A stretch of DNA of 37,572 nucleotides from a virus: positions 1 to 37,572 of IMG/VR virus record IMGVR_UViG_3300048552_000055; one strand, given 5' to 3'. Of this stretch, positions 7,538 through 16,310 are shown piece after piece (position 1 is the first letter of the stretch; every line of letters begins with the position of its first letter). A program made the position numbers and the translations under genes. Below the pieces are notes generated by a model. That model saw only the letters and a program-made list of their open reading frames with translations. It had not been told where the DNA came from and did no database searches.

Positions 7538-8482
7538 ATGAGCAATGAGTTTTTGTGGGTTGAAAAGTACCGTCCGAAGAAAGTTTCCGAAACAGTCCTT
7601 CCGGATGAACTAAAACAAACATTTCAAAACATCGTGGATGGTGGTGAAATCCTCAACATGATGTTTACTGGTACTGCTGGTACTGGTAAGACCACGGTGG
7701 CACGTGCCATCTGTGAGGAACTTGACCTAGACTATATCGTCATAAACGGGTCGGAAGAAGGTAACATCGACACCCTGCGAGGTAAGATCAAACAGTTCGC
7801 GTCTTCGGTGTCTTTGTCCGGTGGTTACAAGGTGGTCATCCTAGATGAGGCAGACTATCTAAACCCCCAATCGACGCAACCCGCTCTCCGTGGGTTCATC
7901 GAAGAGTTCTCTAAGAATTGTCGGTTTATCATGACATGTAACTTTGAGAACCGTATCATCGAACCATTACATTCAAGGTGTTCAAAGTACGCCTTCAATT
8001 TTGACAAGAAAACTATGACCTCGCTATGTGGTGGGTTCATGCAGCGTCTCCAAGGAATCTTGCAAGAGGAGGGTGTGGAGTACGATAACAACGTGGTGGC
8101 AAACGTCATCATGAAACATGCACCAGATTGGAGACGTGTACTGAATGAGTGTCAGAAGGGTTCTGTATCCGGTACACTCAATGTCCCTAATAGTGTGAGT
8201 GCAGACATTTCTGACACTTATACTCAACTATTCAGTGCAATACGCGACAAGAATTTCAAGAAGATGAGGTCTTGGGTAGTCAATAACATTGACGTTGAAC
8301 CGGCATCTATCTTCCGTGGTGTATACGATAAAATGTATGACCATGTCGCACCAAACAGTATTCCCCAGTTGGTTCTTATCCTTGCGGATTACCAGTACAA
8401 GAATGCGTTTGTTGCTGACCACGAACTGAATCTTGTTGCATGTATGACCGAAGTTATGGCGAACGTGGAGATCAAAGCGTGA
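7538..8482 (+). CDS. 44: Clamp loader large subunit gp44 (AAA+ ATPase)
   Basis: A 314-aa AAA+ protein that opens the gp45 clamp and loads it at primer ends. Seen: N-terminal WVEKYRPKKVSE, typical of clamp-loader subunits; Walker A GTAGTGKT at 45-52; Walker B with DEAD (VVILDEADYLN, about 105); SRC arginine-finger motif (HSRCSKY, about 148). Length matches T4 gp44 (319 aa). The C-terminal third is the collar domain. The stop codon overlaps the GTG start of gp62, so the two subunits (4:1 in the T4 complex) are translationally coupled. Confidence 0.96.
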   Translation: MSNEFLWVEKYRPKKVSETVLPDELKQTFQNIVDGGEILNMMFTGTAGTGKTTVARAICEELDLDYIVINGSEEGNIDTLRGKIKQFASSVSLSGGYKVVILDEADYLNPQSTQPALRGFIEEFSKNCRFIMTCNFENRIIEPLHSRCSKYAFNFDKKTMTSLCGGFMQRLQGILQEEGVEYDNNVVANVIMKHAPDWRRVLNECQKGSVSGTLNVPNSVSADISDTYTQLFSAIRDKNFKKMRSWVVNNIDVEPASIFRGVYDKMYDHVAPNSIPQLVLILADYQYKNAFVADHELNLVACMTEVMANVEIKA

Positions 8483-8859
8483 GTCCATTTGACTTCCTAA
8501 ATAGCATCAATAACACTAAGTTGAATCTGATAGACAAAGACCCAGAATGTGTGAAAAACTATAATGGTTTTTTGGTCAACCGATCATTGTCATACTTTCC
8601 GGACACGGTATTTTTGTCCAATGAAATGAACAGATTGCACCACTTAGATAGCAAGATGCAATATGACTTCCTTATAAATATTGTAAGGAAAAAGAAACGA
8701 TTCTCTAAATGGGATAAACCTGATGAAAGGGCTGACATGGAATGTATCAAGGAATATTTTGGTTACAGTGAACAGAAAGCGAAACAAGTTATTGGGCTCT
8801 TGACAGAATCACAAATAAAAACTATCAAAAATAAGGTTACCAAAGGTGGAAGAGAATAA
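8479..8859 (+). CDS. 62: Clamp loader small subunit gp62
   Basis: A 126-aa protein identified by position between gp44 and regA and by the segments FLVNRSLSYFPDTVFLSNEMN and KKRFSKWDKPDE, which match the gp62 pattern. I place the start at GTG 8479, which overlaps the gp44 stop (GTGA) and has GGAG 8 nt upstream; an upstream ATG at 8440 lies well inside gp44. It is shorter than T4 gp62 (187 aa), as is usual in marine relatives. It bridges the gp44 ring. An exact TATAAATA occurs inside the gene at 8673-8680. Confidence 0.85.
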   Translation: MSPFDFLNSINNTKLNLIDKDPECVKNYNGFLVNRSLSYFPDTVFLSNEMNRLHHLDSKMQYDFLINIVRKKKRFSKWDKPDERADMECIKEYFGYSEQKAKQVIGLLTESQIKTIKNKVTKGGRE

Positions 8860-8881
8860 TCTCGTTCAATGGAATTCTGAT

Positions 8882-9256
8882 ATGATGTTGGAAATCAGTC
8901 TATCAGAACCAGATGACTTCCTGAAAGTCAGAGAAACATTAACGCGTATAGGGGTTGCTTCGCGTAGAGACAACACCTTATATCAATCGTGCCATATCTT
9001 GCATAAGCAGGGTAGGTACTTCATCGTCCATTTCAAGGAGTTGTTTTTACTGGACGGCAAAAAATCAAATCTAGAAGTGTCTGATATCGAAAGACGAAAT
9101 ACAATTGCGACACTATTGCAAGATTGGGGCCTAGTCGCAATAGTCAATAAAGAGGTTGCACGAGACTGCGCTCCTATGAGACAGATCAAGATTATCTCAT
9201 ATAAGGACAAGTCTAATTGGACACTACAACCAAAGTATAATATTGGAAATAGCTAA
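8882..9256 (+). CDS. regA: RegA translational repressor
   Basis: A 124-aa RNA-binding protein. Segments LYQSCHILHKQGRYFIVHFKE, RRNTIATLLQDWGL and W-T-L-Q-P-K-Y-N-I-G-N at the end are hallmarks of T4 RegA (122 aa), which blocks translation of early mRNAs, including gp44, by binding near their start codons. An in-frame GTG at 8846 would add 12 residues that the family lacks. ATG 8882 (or ATG 8885) fits the family N-terminus (M-x-E-I) and has GGA 8 nt upstream. Its stop overlaps the next start (TAATG). Confidence 0.94.
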   Translation: MMLEISLSEPDDFLKVRETLTRIGVASRRDNTLYQSCHILHKQGRYFIVHFKELFLLDGKKSNLEVSDIERRNTIATLLQDWGLVAIVNKEVARDCAPMRQIKIISYKDKSNWTLQPKYNIGNS

Positions 9257-9798
9257 TGTCAGATAATTATTATGGTATTTTTGAAGACCGCGAAGAGAAC
9301 CTTCGCACCAAGACTCCATTCGTGGGCGAACTGCCGTTTGACATGAAAGAGACTTACAACTGGAACGAGTTCATGCAGATGATGGACTCGCATCCAGATG
9401 ACCTGTACGACAGAAACTCAGATAAGATGCGTATTGGTCTAAACAACTTCCATACTCGCGGTAGTGCACCGGAGTTTGCGAAGAATATCTATTCAGAGAT
9501 GCAAGATGTATTTACACTCCATGCACCAAAAATCACTAATATCGCATTCAGTGGTTTTGGTCGTGCGAGTGGTTCATATCCATGGCACAAAGATTCTATG
9601 GATGTGTTCTTACTTCAGGTCATTAGTACTGTCGGTCTAAAGGTAGAAGGCATAAACAATAATGAACCGTTTGATTTTTCGCCTGGCATGTATGTTTATT
9701 TGCCTAGAGGTACACATCATCAAGTAGTTCCAAGAGAATCACGTGTCTCCTTTTCGTTTGGTGTGGAAGGAGACCCAGACCCATCAATGTACTATTAA
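9256..9798 (+). CDS. Cupin/JmjC-like putative iron-dependent oxygenase
   Basis: A 180-aa protein. Its C-terminal half looks like a double-stranded beta-helix: H111-K-D113 (SYPWHKDSMDVFLLQ) supplies an HxD iron pair, followed by SPGMYVYLPRGTHH with H154 or H155 as third ligand, then a strand ending FSFGVE. This spacing resembles cupin-type (ribosomal oxygenase/JmjC-like) 2-oxoglutarate oxygenases. Substrate unknown. It is directly coupled to regA by a 1-nt overlap. It could also be a metal-binding cupin without oxygenase activity. Confidence 0.65.
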   Translation: MSDNYYGIFEDREENLRTKTPFVGELPFDMKETYNWNEFMQMMDSHPDDLYDRNSDKMRIGLNNFHTRGSAPEFAKNIYSEMQDVFTLHAPKITNIAFSGFGRASGSYPWHKDSMDVFLLQVISTVGLKVEGINNNEPFDFSPGMYVYLPRGTHHQVVPRESRVSFSFGVEGDPDPSMYY

Positions 9799-9807
9799 GG
9801 ACGAAGT

Positions 9808-10050
9808 ATGTCTGGCAAAAAGAACAATATAATTTCTCTTGCCAATATAAGTGCAAGAAAAGTAGAAAAGGAACAAGAATTAGAATTTTATCGTCGACAT
9901 TTAGCTATGGCTGAAACCAAGTTGTCCTATATCCAGATGGACATAAATGTCACGTTAGAGATAATCAACATGATTGAAAATGAGAAGGTCGTGTTGGTTG
10001 ACGACTCTTTACCCATCATTGAAATTGATGACGAAGATAGTCCAGAATAG
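9808..10050 (+). CDS. Hypothetical coiled-coil protein
   Basis: An 80-aa acidic protein. Residues about 15-60 form a likely coiled coil (KEQELEFYRRHLAMAETKLS), followed by an acidic tail (EIDDEDSPE). The start has AAGGACG upstream. No family recognised. It sits between the cupin oxygenase and hsp20. Confidence 0.65.
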   Translation: MSGKKNNIISLANISARKVEKEQELEFYRRHLAMAETKLSYIQMDINVTLEIINMIENEKVVLVDDSLPIIEIDDEDSPE

Positions 10051-10095
10051 TAACATTTCGTTACTTTTATTCTCATAATTTGTATATATAGTACC

Positions 10096-10120
10096 GGATA
10101 TGCCGAATGGTCGGGTATCC
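10096..10120 (+). other. Small hairpin in the hsp20 leader
   Basis: GGATA (10096-10100) pairs with TATCC (10116-10120), and inside it CCG (10103-10105) with CGG (10112-10114). It lies 34 nt upstream of the hsp20 start. No U-run follows, so it is not a terminator. It might be a leader structure; the support is only this pairing. Confidence 0.3.
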
Positions 10121-10154
10121 ATAATAAACTTGCTAATAACTTAGGAGTCACAAC

Positions 10155-10634
10155 ATGACATTGACAGCAAAACAATTGTTTCCACGTTCAGCGTTCGTCG
10201 GATTTGACACAATGATTGACGAACTAGACAGGGTCGCAAGGCACTCTGGTGATACGTTCCCCCCGCACAATATTCTAAAGACGGGAGAGGATCAATACCT
10301 AATCGAGTTAGCCGTCGCCGGATTCACGGACGACGAACTCGAAATCGAAGTAAAGAACCGAACACTGACCATCAGAGGGCAGATAAAAGATTCTGATAGA
10401 GATTATATCCACAAGGGTATATCAACGAAAAAGTTTGAAAGACAATTCCGTTTGTCGGAGTATGTTGAAGTAATGGGAGCTGATTTCAGGAACGGATTAC
10501 TAGCCATCTCATTGGAAGTAATAATCCCTGAAAGTCAGAAGCCTCGTAAAGTCGCAATTAATGGGTCCACTATTGGACCGCAACTTTTAAACGAGGAGAG
10601 TTTAGATGCAACAGATCAAGGATTACATGGCTAG
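10155..10634 (+). CDS. hsp20: Small heat-shock protein (Hsp20/alpha-crystallin family)
   Basis: A 159-aa ATP-independent chaperone. The alpha-crystallin domain spans about residues 38-140: PHNILKTGEDQYLIELAVAG, ELEIEVKNRTLTIRG, FERQFRLSEYVEV and GLLAISLEVIIPE are the conserved strands. An IPES-x-x-P-R-K-V end resembles the IxI-type C-terminal anchor of IbpA-like proteins. Hsp20 genes are a typical marker of marine T4-like phages and may help capsid or tail protein folding. A strong TTAGGAG site lies before the ATG. A 39-aa ORF starts inside its 3' end. Confidence 0.94.
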   Translation: MTLTAKQLFPRSAFVGFDTMIDELDRVARHSGDTFPPHNILKTGEDQYLIELAVAGFTDDELEIEVKNRTLTIRGQIKDSDRDYIHKGISTKKFERQFRLSEYVEVMGADFRNGLLAISLEVIIPESQKPRKVAINGSTIGPQLLNEESLDATDQGLHG

Positions 10635-10725
10635 ACGTGAAGGAGACCTAGAAACATTTGGTCTCTTTGGCATAAACCTAGTATGTATTACTACTGTACT
10701 GGTTTGCTTATCATCAATTATGTAA
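10606..10725 (+). CDS. 39-aa putative single-pass membrane protein
   Basis: ATG 10606 has an excellent ribosome site (GAGGAGAG at 10592-10599) inside the last codons of hsp20, and the frame ends at TAA 10723-10725. The N-terminal half is charged (MQQIKDYMARREGDLE), the C-terminal half hydrophobic (LVCITTVLVCLSSIM), consistent with a tail-anchored mini-membrane protein. The strong ribosome site and placement before a terminator argue that it is real. No family recognised. Confidence 0.6.
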   Translation: MQQIKDYMARREGDLETFGLFGINLVCITTVLVCLSSIM

Positions 10726-10743
10726 ACTAATAATGTACTAAAT

Positions 10744-10769
10744 AAGGGGGAGTCAATCCCCCTTTTTTT
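10744..10769 (+). terminator. Rho-independent terminator after hsp20
   Basis: AAGGGGG (10744-10750), 7-nt loop, CCCCCTT (10758-10764) and a run of seven T (10763-10769). It ends the unit that carries hsp20 and the 39-aa ORF. It is the only clear intrinsic terminator in the window. Confidence 0.88.
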
Positions 10770-10775
10770 ATATCT

Positions 10776-11483
10776 ATGAATTATGACATAACAAAATTTG
10801 ACGAATTAGGTTACGTCGTCGTCAATGATTTTCTATCCACAGAAGAACACTCACGCCTCAACGAAGAGTGTGACAAGTATCGCAAATACGCTGTCAGACT
10901 TTTCGACAACCGCAACGGTTGGGTGATAAACGCAAAAGGTAATCCCTGCAAGATGGACTCGGCTATGGACAGAAGTTCTGTCTTTAGGGGTCTTGGTTCT
11001 AACACCACTCTCAAGTCAATCGCCCAAAATCTATTGGGACAACATGATATAGATACCTACATCTCTAAGTTTTTCCCTATGGTGCCCGAGTCTGGGTTCT
11101 CTGTGGGATGGCACCAAGACAACCATTACATCAAAGCAGACCCGAAGCGGTTGATAAGTTGTGATGTATTTGTCAATGGCGCAGACAAAGAGAACGGTTG
11201 TCTCAGGGTTATTCCCGCATCTCACCATGAGAACTATAATCACGACCTCAAGTCTCATCGTTTGTTTGAGTGGATGTCCGTGGATGAAGACGACCCCAGT
11301 ATAGTGGATGTGGAAGACGACAGGACGTTTGCAGTATTTTTTCATCCGAACTTAGTACACGGGTGTTACAGAAACAGAAGCGATAGATATCGTTACAGTG
11401 TCGCTTGGGAGTATATTCATAGGGGGTATGTTCCAGAATCTCATGATGGTCATCAATCAAAAGACAGGTTACCTGTAGAATGA
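10776..11483 (+). CDS. PhyH-family 2-oxoglutarate/Fe(II) dioxygenase
   Basis: A 235-aa protein of the phytanoyl-CoA dioxygenase superfamily. The N-terminus (FDELGYVVVNDFLS) is typical. Iron ligands: H113 and D115 in GWHQDNHY, and His in FHPNLVHGCYRN (about 198); a following Arg (RYRYS, about 207) would bind 2-oxoglutarate. GCLRVIPASHHENY is the usual connecting segment. Substrate unknown; phage members often act on sugars, nucleotides or small molecules. The ATG is only 6 nt after the T-run of the terminator and has no Shine-Dalgarno, so how it is expressed is unclear. Overlaps the next gene by 4 nt. Confidence 0.88.
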   Translation: MNYDITKFDELGYVVVNDFLSTEEHSRLNEECDKYRKYAVRLFDNRNGWVINAKGNPCKMDSAMDRSSVFRGLGSNTTLKSIAQNLLGQHDIDTYISKFFPMVPESGFSVGWHQDNHYIKADPKRLISCDVFVNGADKENGCLRVIPASHHENYNHDLKSHRLFEWMSVDEDDPSIVDVEDDRTFAVFFHPNLVHGCYRNRSDRYRYSVAWEYIHRGYVPESHDGHQSKDRLPVE

Positions 11484-12283
11484 AAGCAATACAAATTGTT
11501 ATGAAAGGAGACGAACGGTCTGAAGAGTATGCTGCACTCTCCCGTTGGTCTTTCCAACGCGCTATCGATGATGGTTACATTGACTCCATAGAAACCTTCG
11601 ATGCCATCACTCCACAGTCTGATACGTTTCAAGAACATGTAGACAAGTACACTTGGTCCAAAAGTCTCATGACTCTAGACCTAAATTCAGGAAATGGAAA
11701 GGAAGACCATTCTCCGACAGAGAAGGCGGGGATGTGTTCTCACTGGGAACTCATGCGTCAACAGGGAGAGTCGAATGAGAAGTTCTGGATCATGGAACAT
11801 GACACTTGGTTGGTGGAAGAGAGGTACGAAGCATTCAAACTTCTCACTGAGTACGCAGAGAACACGCTCTACGCGAATATAGGACTGTTCATGGGTATGT
11901 ACTGCATGGACAGGAGTTTTGCGCACTGGTCTCATCATATGATGACTGGCGGAAACAACTTCCCAATCAACTGTGGTCCTTATTGCACATTACAACGTCT
12001 TTTCAGAACATATACTACAAACTGGCTTTCCCGACCAGAAATTGATTACTATGGAATTAGAAATACGGCTTTACATCCTTGGTTCGACTGTGATACAATA
12101 GGCGTTGGTCGTGACATTGGAGTTTACTTCAATAATAGGGACCGTCGCAAGAACGGCATACCTACACCTACCACACAGGTAATTTCTAAGAAACTTTTGG
12201 TGACACAAGACCATCATGGTTATAAAGAAGAACAAATTCAAATACCTTGGACTCGACATAAATTTTTTCACGTTATTGATTGA
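11480..12283 (+). CDS. Glycosyltransferase family 25-like protein
   Basis: A 267-aa protein. The segment [14 protein letters not shown] (81-94), followed by [14 protein letters not shown] (101-114), resembles the GT25 arrangement in which a SH-x-x-W motif precedes a metal-binding acidic E-D-D motif; here it reads EHD. The N-terminal half contains the expected alternating strands. The C-terminal part is unrecognised and His/Arg rich. If correct it would transfer a sugar to LPS or to phage DNA or protein; the acceptor cannot be told. It is coupled to the PhyH-family gene (ATGA overlap), which suggests they work on one product. Confidence 0.55.
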   Translation: MKAIQIVMKGDERSEEYAALSRWSFQRAIDDGYIDSIETFDAITPQSDTFQEHVDKYTWSKSLMTLDLNSGNGKEDHSPTEKAGMCSHWELMRQQGESNEKFWIMEHDTWLVEERYEAFKLLTEYAENTLYANIGLFMGMYCMDRSFAHWSHHMMTGGNNFPINCGPYCTLQRLFRTYTTNWLSRPEIDYYGIRNTALHPWFDCDTIGVGRDIGVYFNNRDRRKNGIPTPTTQVISKKLLVTQDHHGYKEEQIQIPWTRHKFFHVID

Positions 12284-12308
12284 CAACCCCCCTTACTTCA
12301 TGTATAAT
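12280..12308 (+). promoter_or_regulatory. Sigma-70 promoter placing gp43 on a leaderless mRNA
   Basis: TTGACA 12280-12285, 17-bp spacer, TATAAT 12303-12308. Exactly 7 nt separate the -10 box from ATG 12316, so transcription should begin at or next to the start codon. Confidence 0.85.
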
Positions 12309-12315
12309 GGTGGAC

Positions 12316-14799
12316 ATGACTAAAAAATTCTATACATCTGTTGTCCGATATGGTGACAAACTATTATACCGTGGATATGACGAAAACGGTCTCGCAACCA
12401 AATCTCGTATTCCATTCAAACCCACACTATTCATGTCCGGAGAAAGCGAGGAAGGTTGGACTACCCTAGACGGTATTCCGATGCAACCCGTCATCTTCGA
12501 GTCCATGTCAGACGCCAAAGATTTCAACAAACGTTATGAGAACGTCTCTAACTTCGAAATCGCAGGCAACACCAACTATGTCGCACAGTTCATTGCGGAA
12601 GAGTGGCCTAACCAGATTCACTATGACCGCAGTCTAATCAAGACTGCCAACATCGATATTGAGGTCTTCTCTGCCGATGGTTTCCCCGCCCCCGAAGATG
12701 CGGCACATCCTATCACTGCTATCTGTATGCGTGAGGACACCGGAACATATTGGGTCTGGGGGTGTGGTGACTACACAACCACACGCGAGGACGTTCTGTA
12801 CATCAAGTGCGACAATGAGGTTGACCTTGTGCGGAAGTTCGTTCGACGCATGGAAGAGTATGCGCCCAACGTGATTACCGGATGGAACACACGATTCTTT
12901 GATATTCCTTATCTCTATAACCGAATGGTGAAGTTGTTTGGTGACGACACCCTAGCGAAACGCATGTCTCCGTGGGGTCTTATCAAAGAACGTAATATCA
13001 CCATCAATGGTAAACAGAACCAAGAGTATATCATCAACGGTATCGAGCAACTTGACTACTTGGAAGTCTTCAAGAAGTTTACCTACAATACTCTAGGTCA
13101 ACAAGAGTCTTACCGACTCGACCACATTGCGAACGTGGTTCTGGGCGAACGCAAACTCTCATATGAGGAACACGGAAATCTGCACACACTCTATGAGCAA
13201 GACTACCAGAAGTTTATTGACTATAACGTGAAGGACGTTGAGTTAGTCCATAAACTAGATGTCAAACTCGACTTGCTTGATCTCATATTCACTATGGCTT
13301 ACAAGGCGGGTGTCAACTACAACGACACTCTGGGTACTACTGCCATCTGGGACACTATCATTTATCGACTGTTGAATAACCAGAAGATTGCGGTTCCCCC
13401 TAAGATCGAAAAACCCAAGACACCATACCCCGGCGGTTATGTGAAGGAACCACAGGTCGGTTCTCATGATTGGGTCACGTCTTTTGACTTGAACTCTCTA
13501 TATCCAAACATCATTGTGCAATACAATATGTCACCCGAGACTGTTCTGGATGGATTCCAGAATGGTGTTTCTGTCGACAAGTTCCTCGATGGTTCGGTCA
13601 ATATCGGTCAACAAGGATACTCTGTTGCTCCTACTGGTATTCGATTCACTCATGACCGTGAGGGTGTCATTCCCACGGTGATTAAACAGTACTACTCCGA
13701 ACGTCGCGTGATAAAGAACGAGATGTTGAAGTCTCAACAAGAGATGCAAACTAATCCGTCCAAGGAATTAGAATATCGGATATCCTCTCTTGACAACCAA
13801 CAGATGGCCATCAAGATTCTTATGAACTCCCTTTATGGTGCTCTGGGTAATCGGTGGTTCCGGTACTTCGACCAACGTGTTGCCGAGTCTATTACTCTTG
13901 CGGGTCAGTTGGCAATCAAGTGGGCAGAACGTTCAGTCAACACTGCTATGCAAGACGTTCTCGAAACAAATGAAGATTATGTCGTCGCAATCGATACTGA
14001 CTCCGTGTATATTCGCATGGGTGATTTGGTCGAGAAGTTTGCCCCGAAGAACCCTGTCAAGTTCCTAGATAAGATTTGCTCAGAACACTTCGAGAAGTCT
14101 CTCGCACGTGCGTACGCGACTATGGCAGATGCAACTGGTGCCTATGAGAATCGCATGGAGATGGGACGTGAGGTGATTGCAGACCGTGGTATCTGGATGG
14201 CTAAGAAACGATATATCCTCAACGTGCACAATAATGAGGGTGTCCAGTACGCAGAACCCAAACTCAAGATGATGGGTATCGAGGCAATCAAGTCTTCGAC
14301 TCCACAGGTTGTCCGTGATAAGTTCAAGGAAATCTTCCGTGTTATAGTAGAAGGTACCGAATTAGACACACAACGGTACATTTCGGACTTTAAGTCCCAT
14401 TTCAAGACCTTACCGCCCGAAGATGTATCGTTCCCTCGTGGTGTTTCTAATCTCACCAAATGGAAAGACCGCAAAACTATCTTCAAGAAGGGAACTCCCA
14501 TCCATGTGCGTGGTGCCCTGTGTTACAACAATGCGATTGATGAGAAGAATCTTGGTAAACGGTATGAGACTGTCAAACAAGGTGAGAAGATAAAGTTCGT
14601 TTATCTCAAGATGCCCAATCGTCTGGGACAGAATGTTGTGTCATATCCTCTCAACTTGCCAGAGGAACTTGGACTCCATAAGTATGTGGACTATGACATG
14701 ATGTTTGACAAGACTTTTCTAGACCCTCTGATTCCGATTCTAGATGCAGTGGGGTGGGACGCAGAACCACAGGCATCACTTGAAGACTTCTTCGGTTGA
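12316..14799 (+). CDS. 43: DNA polymerase gp43 (family B, with 3'-5' exonuclease)
   Basis: An 827-aa replicative polymerase. Seen in order: exonuclease motif with DIEVF (about 115), NTRFFDIPY (exo II), motif [10 protein letters not shown], motif [14 protein letters not shown], motif C IDTDSVY, and KKRY. The start MTKKFYTSV aligns with the T4 gp43 N-terminus; the upstream in-frame ATGs at 12280 and 12307 lie inside the promoter. The C-terminus ends ASLEDFFG, matching the known clamp-binding tail of T4-like polymerases. The transcript from the promoter at 12280-12308 would be leaderless. A single ORF with no intron or intein. Confidence 0.96.
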   Translation: MTKKFYTSVVRYGDKLLYRGYDENGLATKSRIPFKPTLFMSGESEEGWTTLDGIPMQPVIFESMSDAKDFNKRYENVSNFEIAGNTNYVAQFIAEEWPNQIHYDRSLIKTANIDIEVFSADGFPAPEDAAHPITAICMREDTGTYWVWGCGDYTTTREDVLYIKCDNEVDLVRKFVRRMEEYAPNVITGWNTRFFDIPYLYNRMVKLFGDDTLAKRMSPWGLIKERNITINGKQNQEYIINGIEQLDYLEVFKKFTYNTLGQQESYRLDHIANVVLGERKLSYEEHGNLHTLYEQDYQKFIDYNVKDVELVHKLDVKLDLLDLIFTMAYKAGVNYNDTLGTTAIWDTIIYRLLNNQKIAVPPKIEKPKTPYPGGYVKEPQVGSHDWVTSFDLNSLYPNIIVQYNMSPETVLDGFQNGVSVDKFLDGSVNIGQQGYSVAPTGIRFTHDREGVIPTVIKQYYSERRVIKNEMLKSQQEMQTNPSKELEYRISSLDNQQMAIKILMNSLYGALGNRWFRYFDQRVAESITLAGQLAIKWAERSVNTAMQDVLETNEDYVVAIDTDSVYIRMGDLVEKFAPKNPVKFLDKICSEHFEKSLARAYATMADATGAYENRMEMGREVIADRGIWMAKKRYILNVHNNEGVQYAEPKLKMMGIEAIKSSTPQVVRDKFKEIFRVIVEGTELDTQRYISDFKSHFKTLPPEDVSFPRGVSNLTKWKDRKTIFKKGTPIHVRGALCYNNAIDEKNLGKRYETVKQGEKIKFVYLKMPNRLGQNVVSYPLNLPEELGLHKYVDYDMMFDKTFLDPLIPILDAVGWDAEPQASLEDFFG

Positions 14800-14824
14800 C
14801 AGACCGACAATATTTTGGTATAAT
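14796..14824 (+). promoter_or_regulatory. Sigma-70 promoter placing the D12 methylase on a leaderless mRNA
   Basis: TTGACA 14796-14801, 17-bp spacer, TATAAT 14819-14824, then 7 nt to ATG 14832. It overlaps the gp43 stop codon. Confidence 0.85.
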
Positions 14825-14831
14825 ACCCCGT

Positions 14832-15710
14832 ATGAAAGACTTAAAGACACCACTTCGATATCCTGGCGGCAAATCTCGTGCCGTTGATTTTTTATTCTCT
14901 CCGGAGAATATGCCCATTGCTGACATTCGCGAATACCGTGAGATGTTCCTAGGTGGTGGGTCGTGTGCGTTCTCGTTCACTAAAAAGTTCCCCAACATTC
15001 CTGTCAAGGTCAACGACAAATACTACAACCTTTATTGTTTCTGGAAGTCACTCCAGAGCCGTGGTCATGACCTTGCGGACAAACTACATGCAGTCAAGGA
15101 TGAACTGTCCGACGCAGAGGATTCTTTACAGGCGCACCTTGACTACTACCATGTCATGCGCGAGGGTCTGAGTACCGTAGAGGACCCTTTCGAGATCGCA
15201 TGGCGGTTCTATGTTATGAACCGATGCTCGTTCAGTGGATTGGGTGAGACTACTGGTTCGTTTTCAAAAGATGCGGTGCGTGACCTATTCAACCATCGAC
15301 TGATTGGTAAGTTGCCCAAGTTCTCTGCGTTGATGCGCAACTGGGAGATCACCAACGAGGACTACTCGTATCTGTTGGATGGTGCGGACAAGAACACATT
15401 CGTCTTTGCTGATCCACCATATGACATCAAGTCTTTCATCTATGGTAACAAGGGTGACATGCATGACACATTCTGTCACAAGCGTTTCCACGATGAACTC
15501 GACAACACCGATGCGATGGTGATGATCACCTACAACTCTAACGACACACTCAAGCAGGCATACACTGGTTGGAGTCAGTTGGAGTGGGATTTGACCTACA
15601 CTATGGTATCCACCAAGAAATATACTGAAGAACAACATTTGAGGAAAGAGTTGTTACTTTGGAATTATGAAGAGCAAGGTGTATCTACTCTGGATGCGTT
15701 CTTCGGATGA
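14832..15710 (+). CDS. D12-class DNA adenine-N6 methyltransferase (Dam-like)
   Basis: A 292-aa enzyme that methylates adenine in DNA. Seen: the SAM-binding start LRYPGGK (8-14), FLGGGSCAFSF, RCSFSGLGETTGSF and the catalytic ADPPYDIK with D194-P-P-Y197. The class includes Dam (GATC) and EcoRV-type methylases, so the target here is not certain. The ORF begins within 7 nt of a perfect promoter, predicting a leaderless mRNA. It ends STLDAFFG, nearly the same tail as the polymerase (ASLEDFFG). Its stop overlaps the start of a BglII-like nuclease (ATGA), forming a restriction-modification pair. Confidence 0.92.
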   Translation: MKDLKTPLRYPGGKSRAVDFLFSPENMPIADIREYREMFLGGGSCAFSFTKKFPNIPVKVNDKYYNLYCFWKSLQSRGHDLADKLHAVKDELSDAEDSLQAHLDYYHVMREGLSTVEDPFEIAWRFYVMNRCSFSGLGETTGSFSKDAVRDLFNHRLIGKLPKFSALMRNWEITNEDYSYLLDGADKNTFVFADPPYDIKSFIYGNKGDMHDTFCHKRFHDELDNTDAMVMITYNSNDTLKQAYTGWSQLEWDLTYTMVSTKKYTEEQHLRKELLLWNYEEQGVSTLDAFFG

Positions 15711-16237
15711 TTGTTTCTAAGATGAGACTGTACAACATGGAGATGTGCGATTCTCTCGAAGAAATTGTTTCTATACTGAACACTGATTTCATCGGAAACT
15801 ACATGTCTAAGATCAGTAAAGAGTCTACCAGAAAGGGTCGAAAGCAATTGAGCCCCCAATCTTTGAATTCTGAATATTCCAAATTGTTCAAGCGTAACGG
15901 TTTCGTTGAATATTGTCCTTTCAAAAATTCTAAGGATGAGATAGACTTTTTCAAAGATGGTGTGGGTGTAGAAATCCAATTTGGTAAGTATCCATATGTG
16001 ACTTATGATATCTTTACAAAACTAGGACCGTGTACTCTGGACGGTACTCTCAAGTTTGGGGTAGAGGTCATTCCAACTAAGAATATGTACGATAAGATGT
16101 CGACCGGAGTTGCTAACTTCGATGCCGAGGTTGTGAGATTGGATAGATGTTCTATTGATTTCCCTTTGGCAGTTATCGGTATCGAACCGACAAAAGAAAT
16201 TGAGTCTCCTAACAACATCGAAAACTTTTTTGAATAA
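15707..16237 (+). CDS. BglII-like restriction endonuclease (putative)
   Basis: A 176-aa protein with the segment DEIDFFKDGVGVEIQFGKY. D80, E89 and Q91 give the unusual Asp-x8-Glu-x-Gln site; from memory this is the spacing of BglII (Asp84, Glu93, Gln95), where Gln replaces the usual Lys of PD-(D/E)xK nucleases. The basic patch TRKGRKQLSPQSLN upstream is typical for DNA contact. It is translationally coupled (ATGA) to the D12 methylase, the standard order of a type II system. It is shorter than BglII (223 aa). The C-terminus NNIENFFE resembles the clamp-binding tails of its neighbours. Specificity unknown; cutting of unmodified host or rival DNA is inferred. Confidence 0.72.
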   Translation: MIVSKMRLYNMEMCDSLEEIVSILNTDFIGNYMSKISKESTRKGRKQLSPQSLNSEYSKLFKRNGFVEYCPFKNSKDEIDFFKDGVGVEIQFGKYPYVTYDIFTKLGPCTLDGTLKFGVEVIPTKNMYDKMSTGVANFDAEVVRLDRCSIDFPLAVIGIEPTKEIESPNNIENFFE

Positions 16238-16251
16238 TTCGAAAAAAACAC

Positions 16252-16280
16252 TTGACATATGTTCTCGAAACAAGTATAAT
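16252..16280 (+). promoter_or_regulatory. Sigma-70 promoter for the second restriction-modification pair
   Basis: TTGACA 16252-16257, 17-bp spacer, TATAAT 16275-16280, giving a leader of about 24 nt with GATGAGAGAG before ATG 16311. Confidence 0.85.
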
Positions 16281-16310
16281 GTTTACATAAATTGATGAGA
16301 GAGATATATT

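Noticed and set aside
8673-8680. Exact TATAAATA inside gp62
   Set aside because: It is intragenic in an AT-rich stretch, and the downstream regA is an early/middle gene; chance match cannot be excluded.
14142-14501. Long minus-strand open frame inside DNA polymerase (and similar minus-strand frames throughout, e.g. 5071-5403, 15285-15638, 30759-31121)
   Set aside because: They mirror well-supported + strand genes, have no ribosome sites or recognisable domains, and every solid gene is on the + strand.
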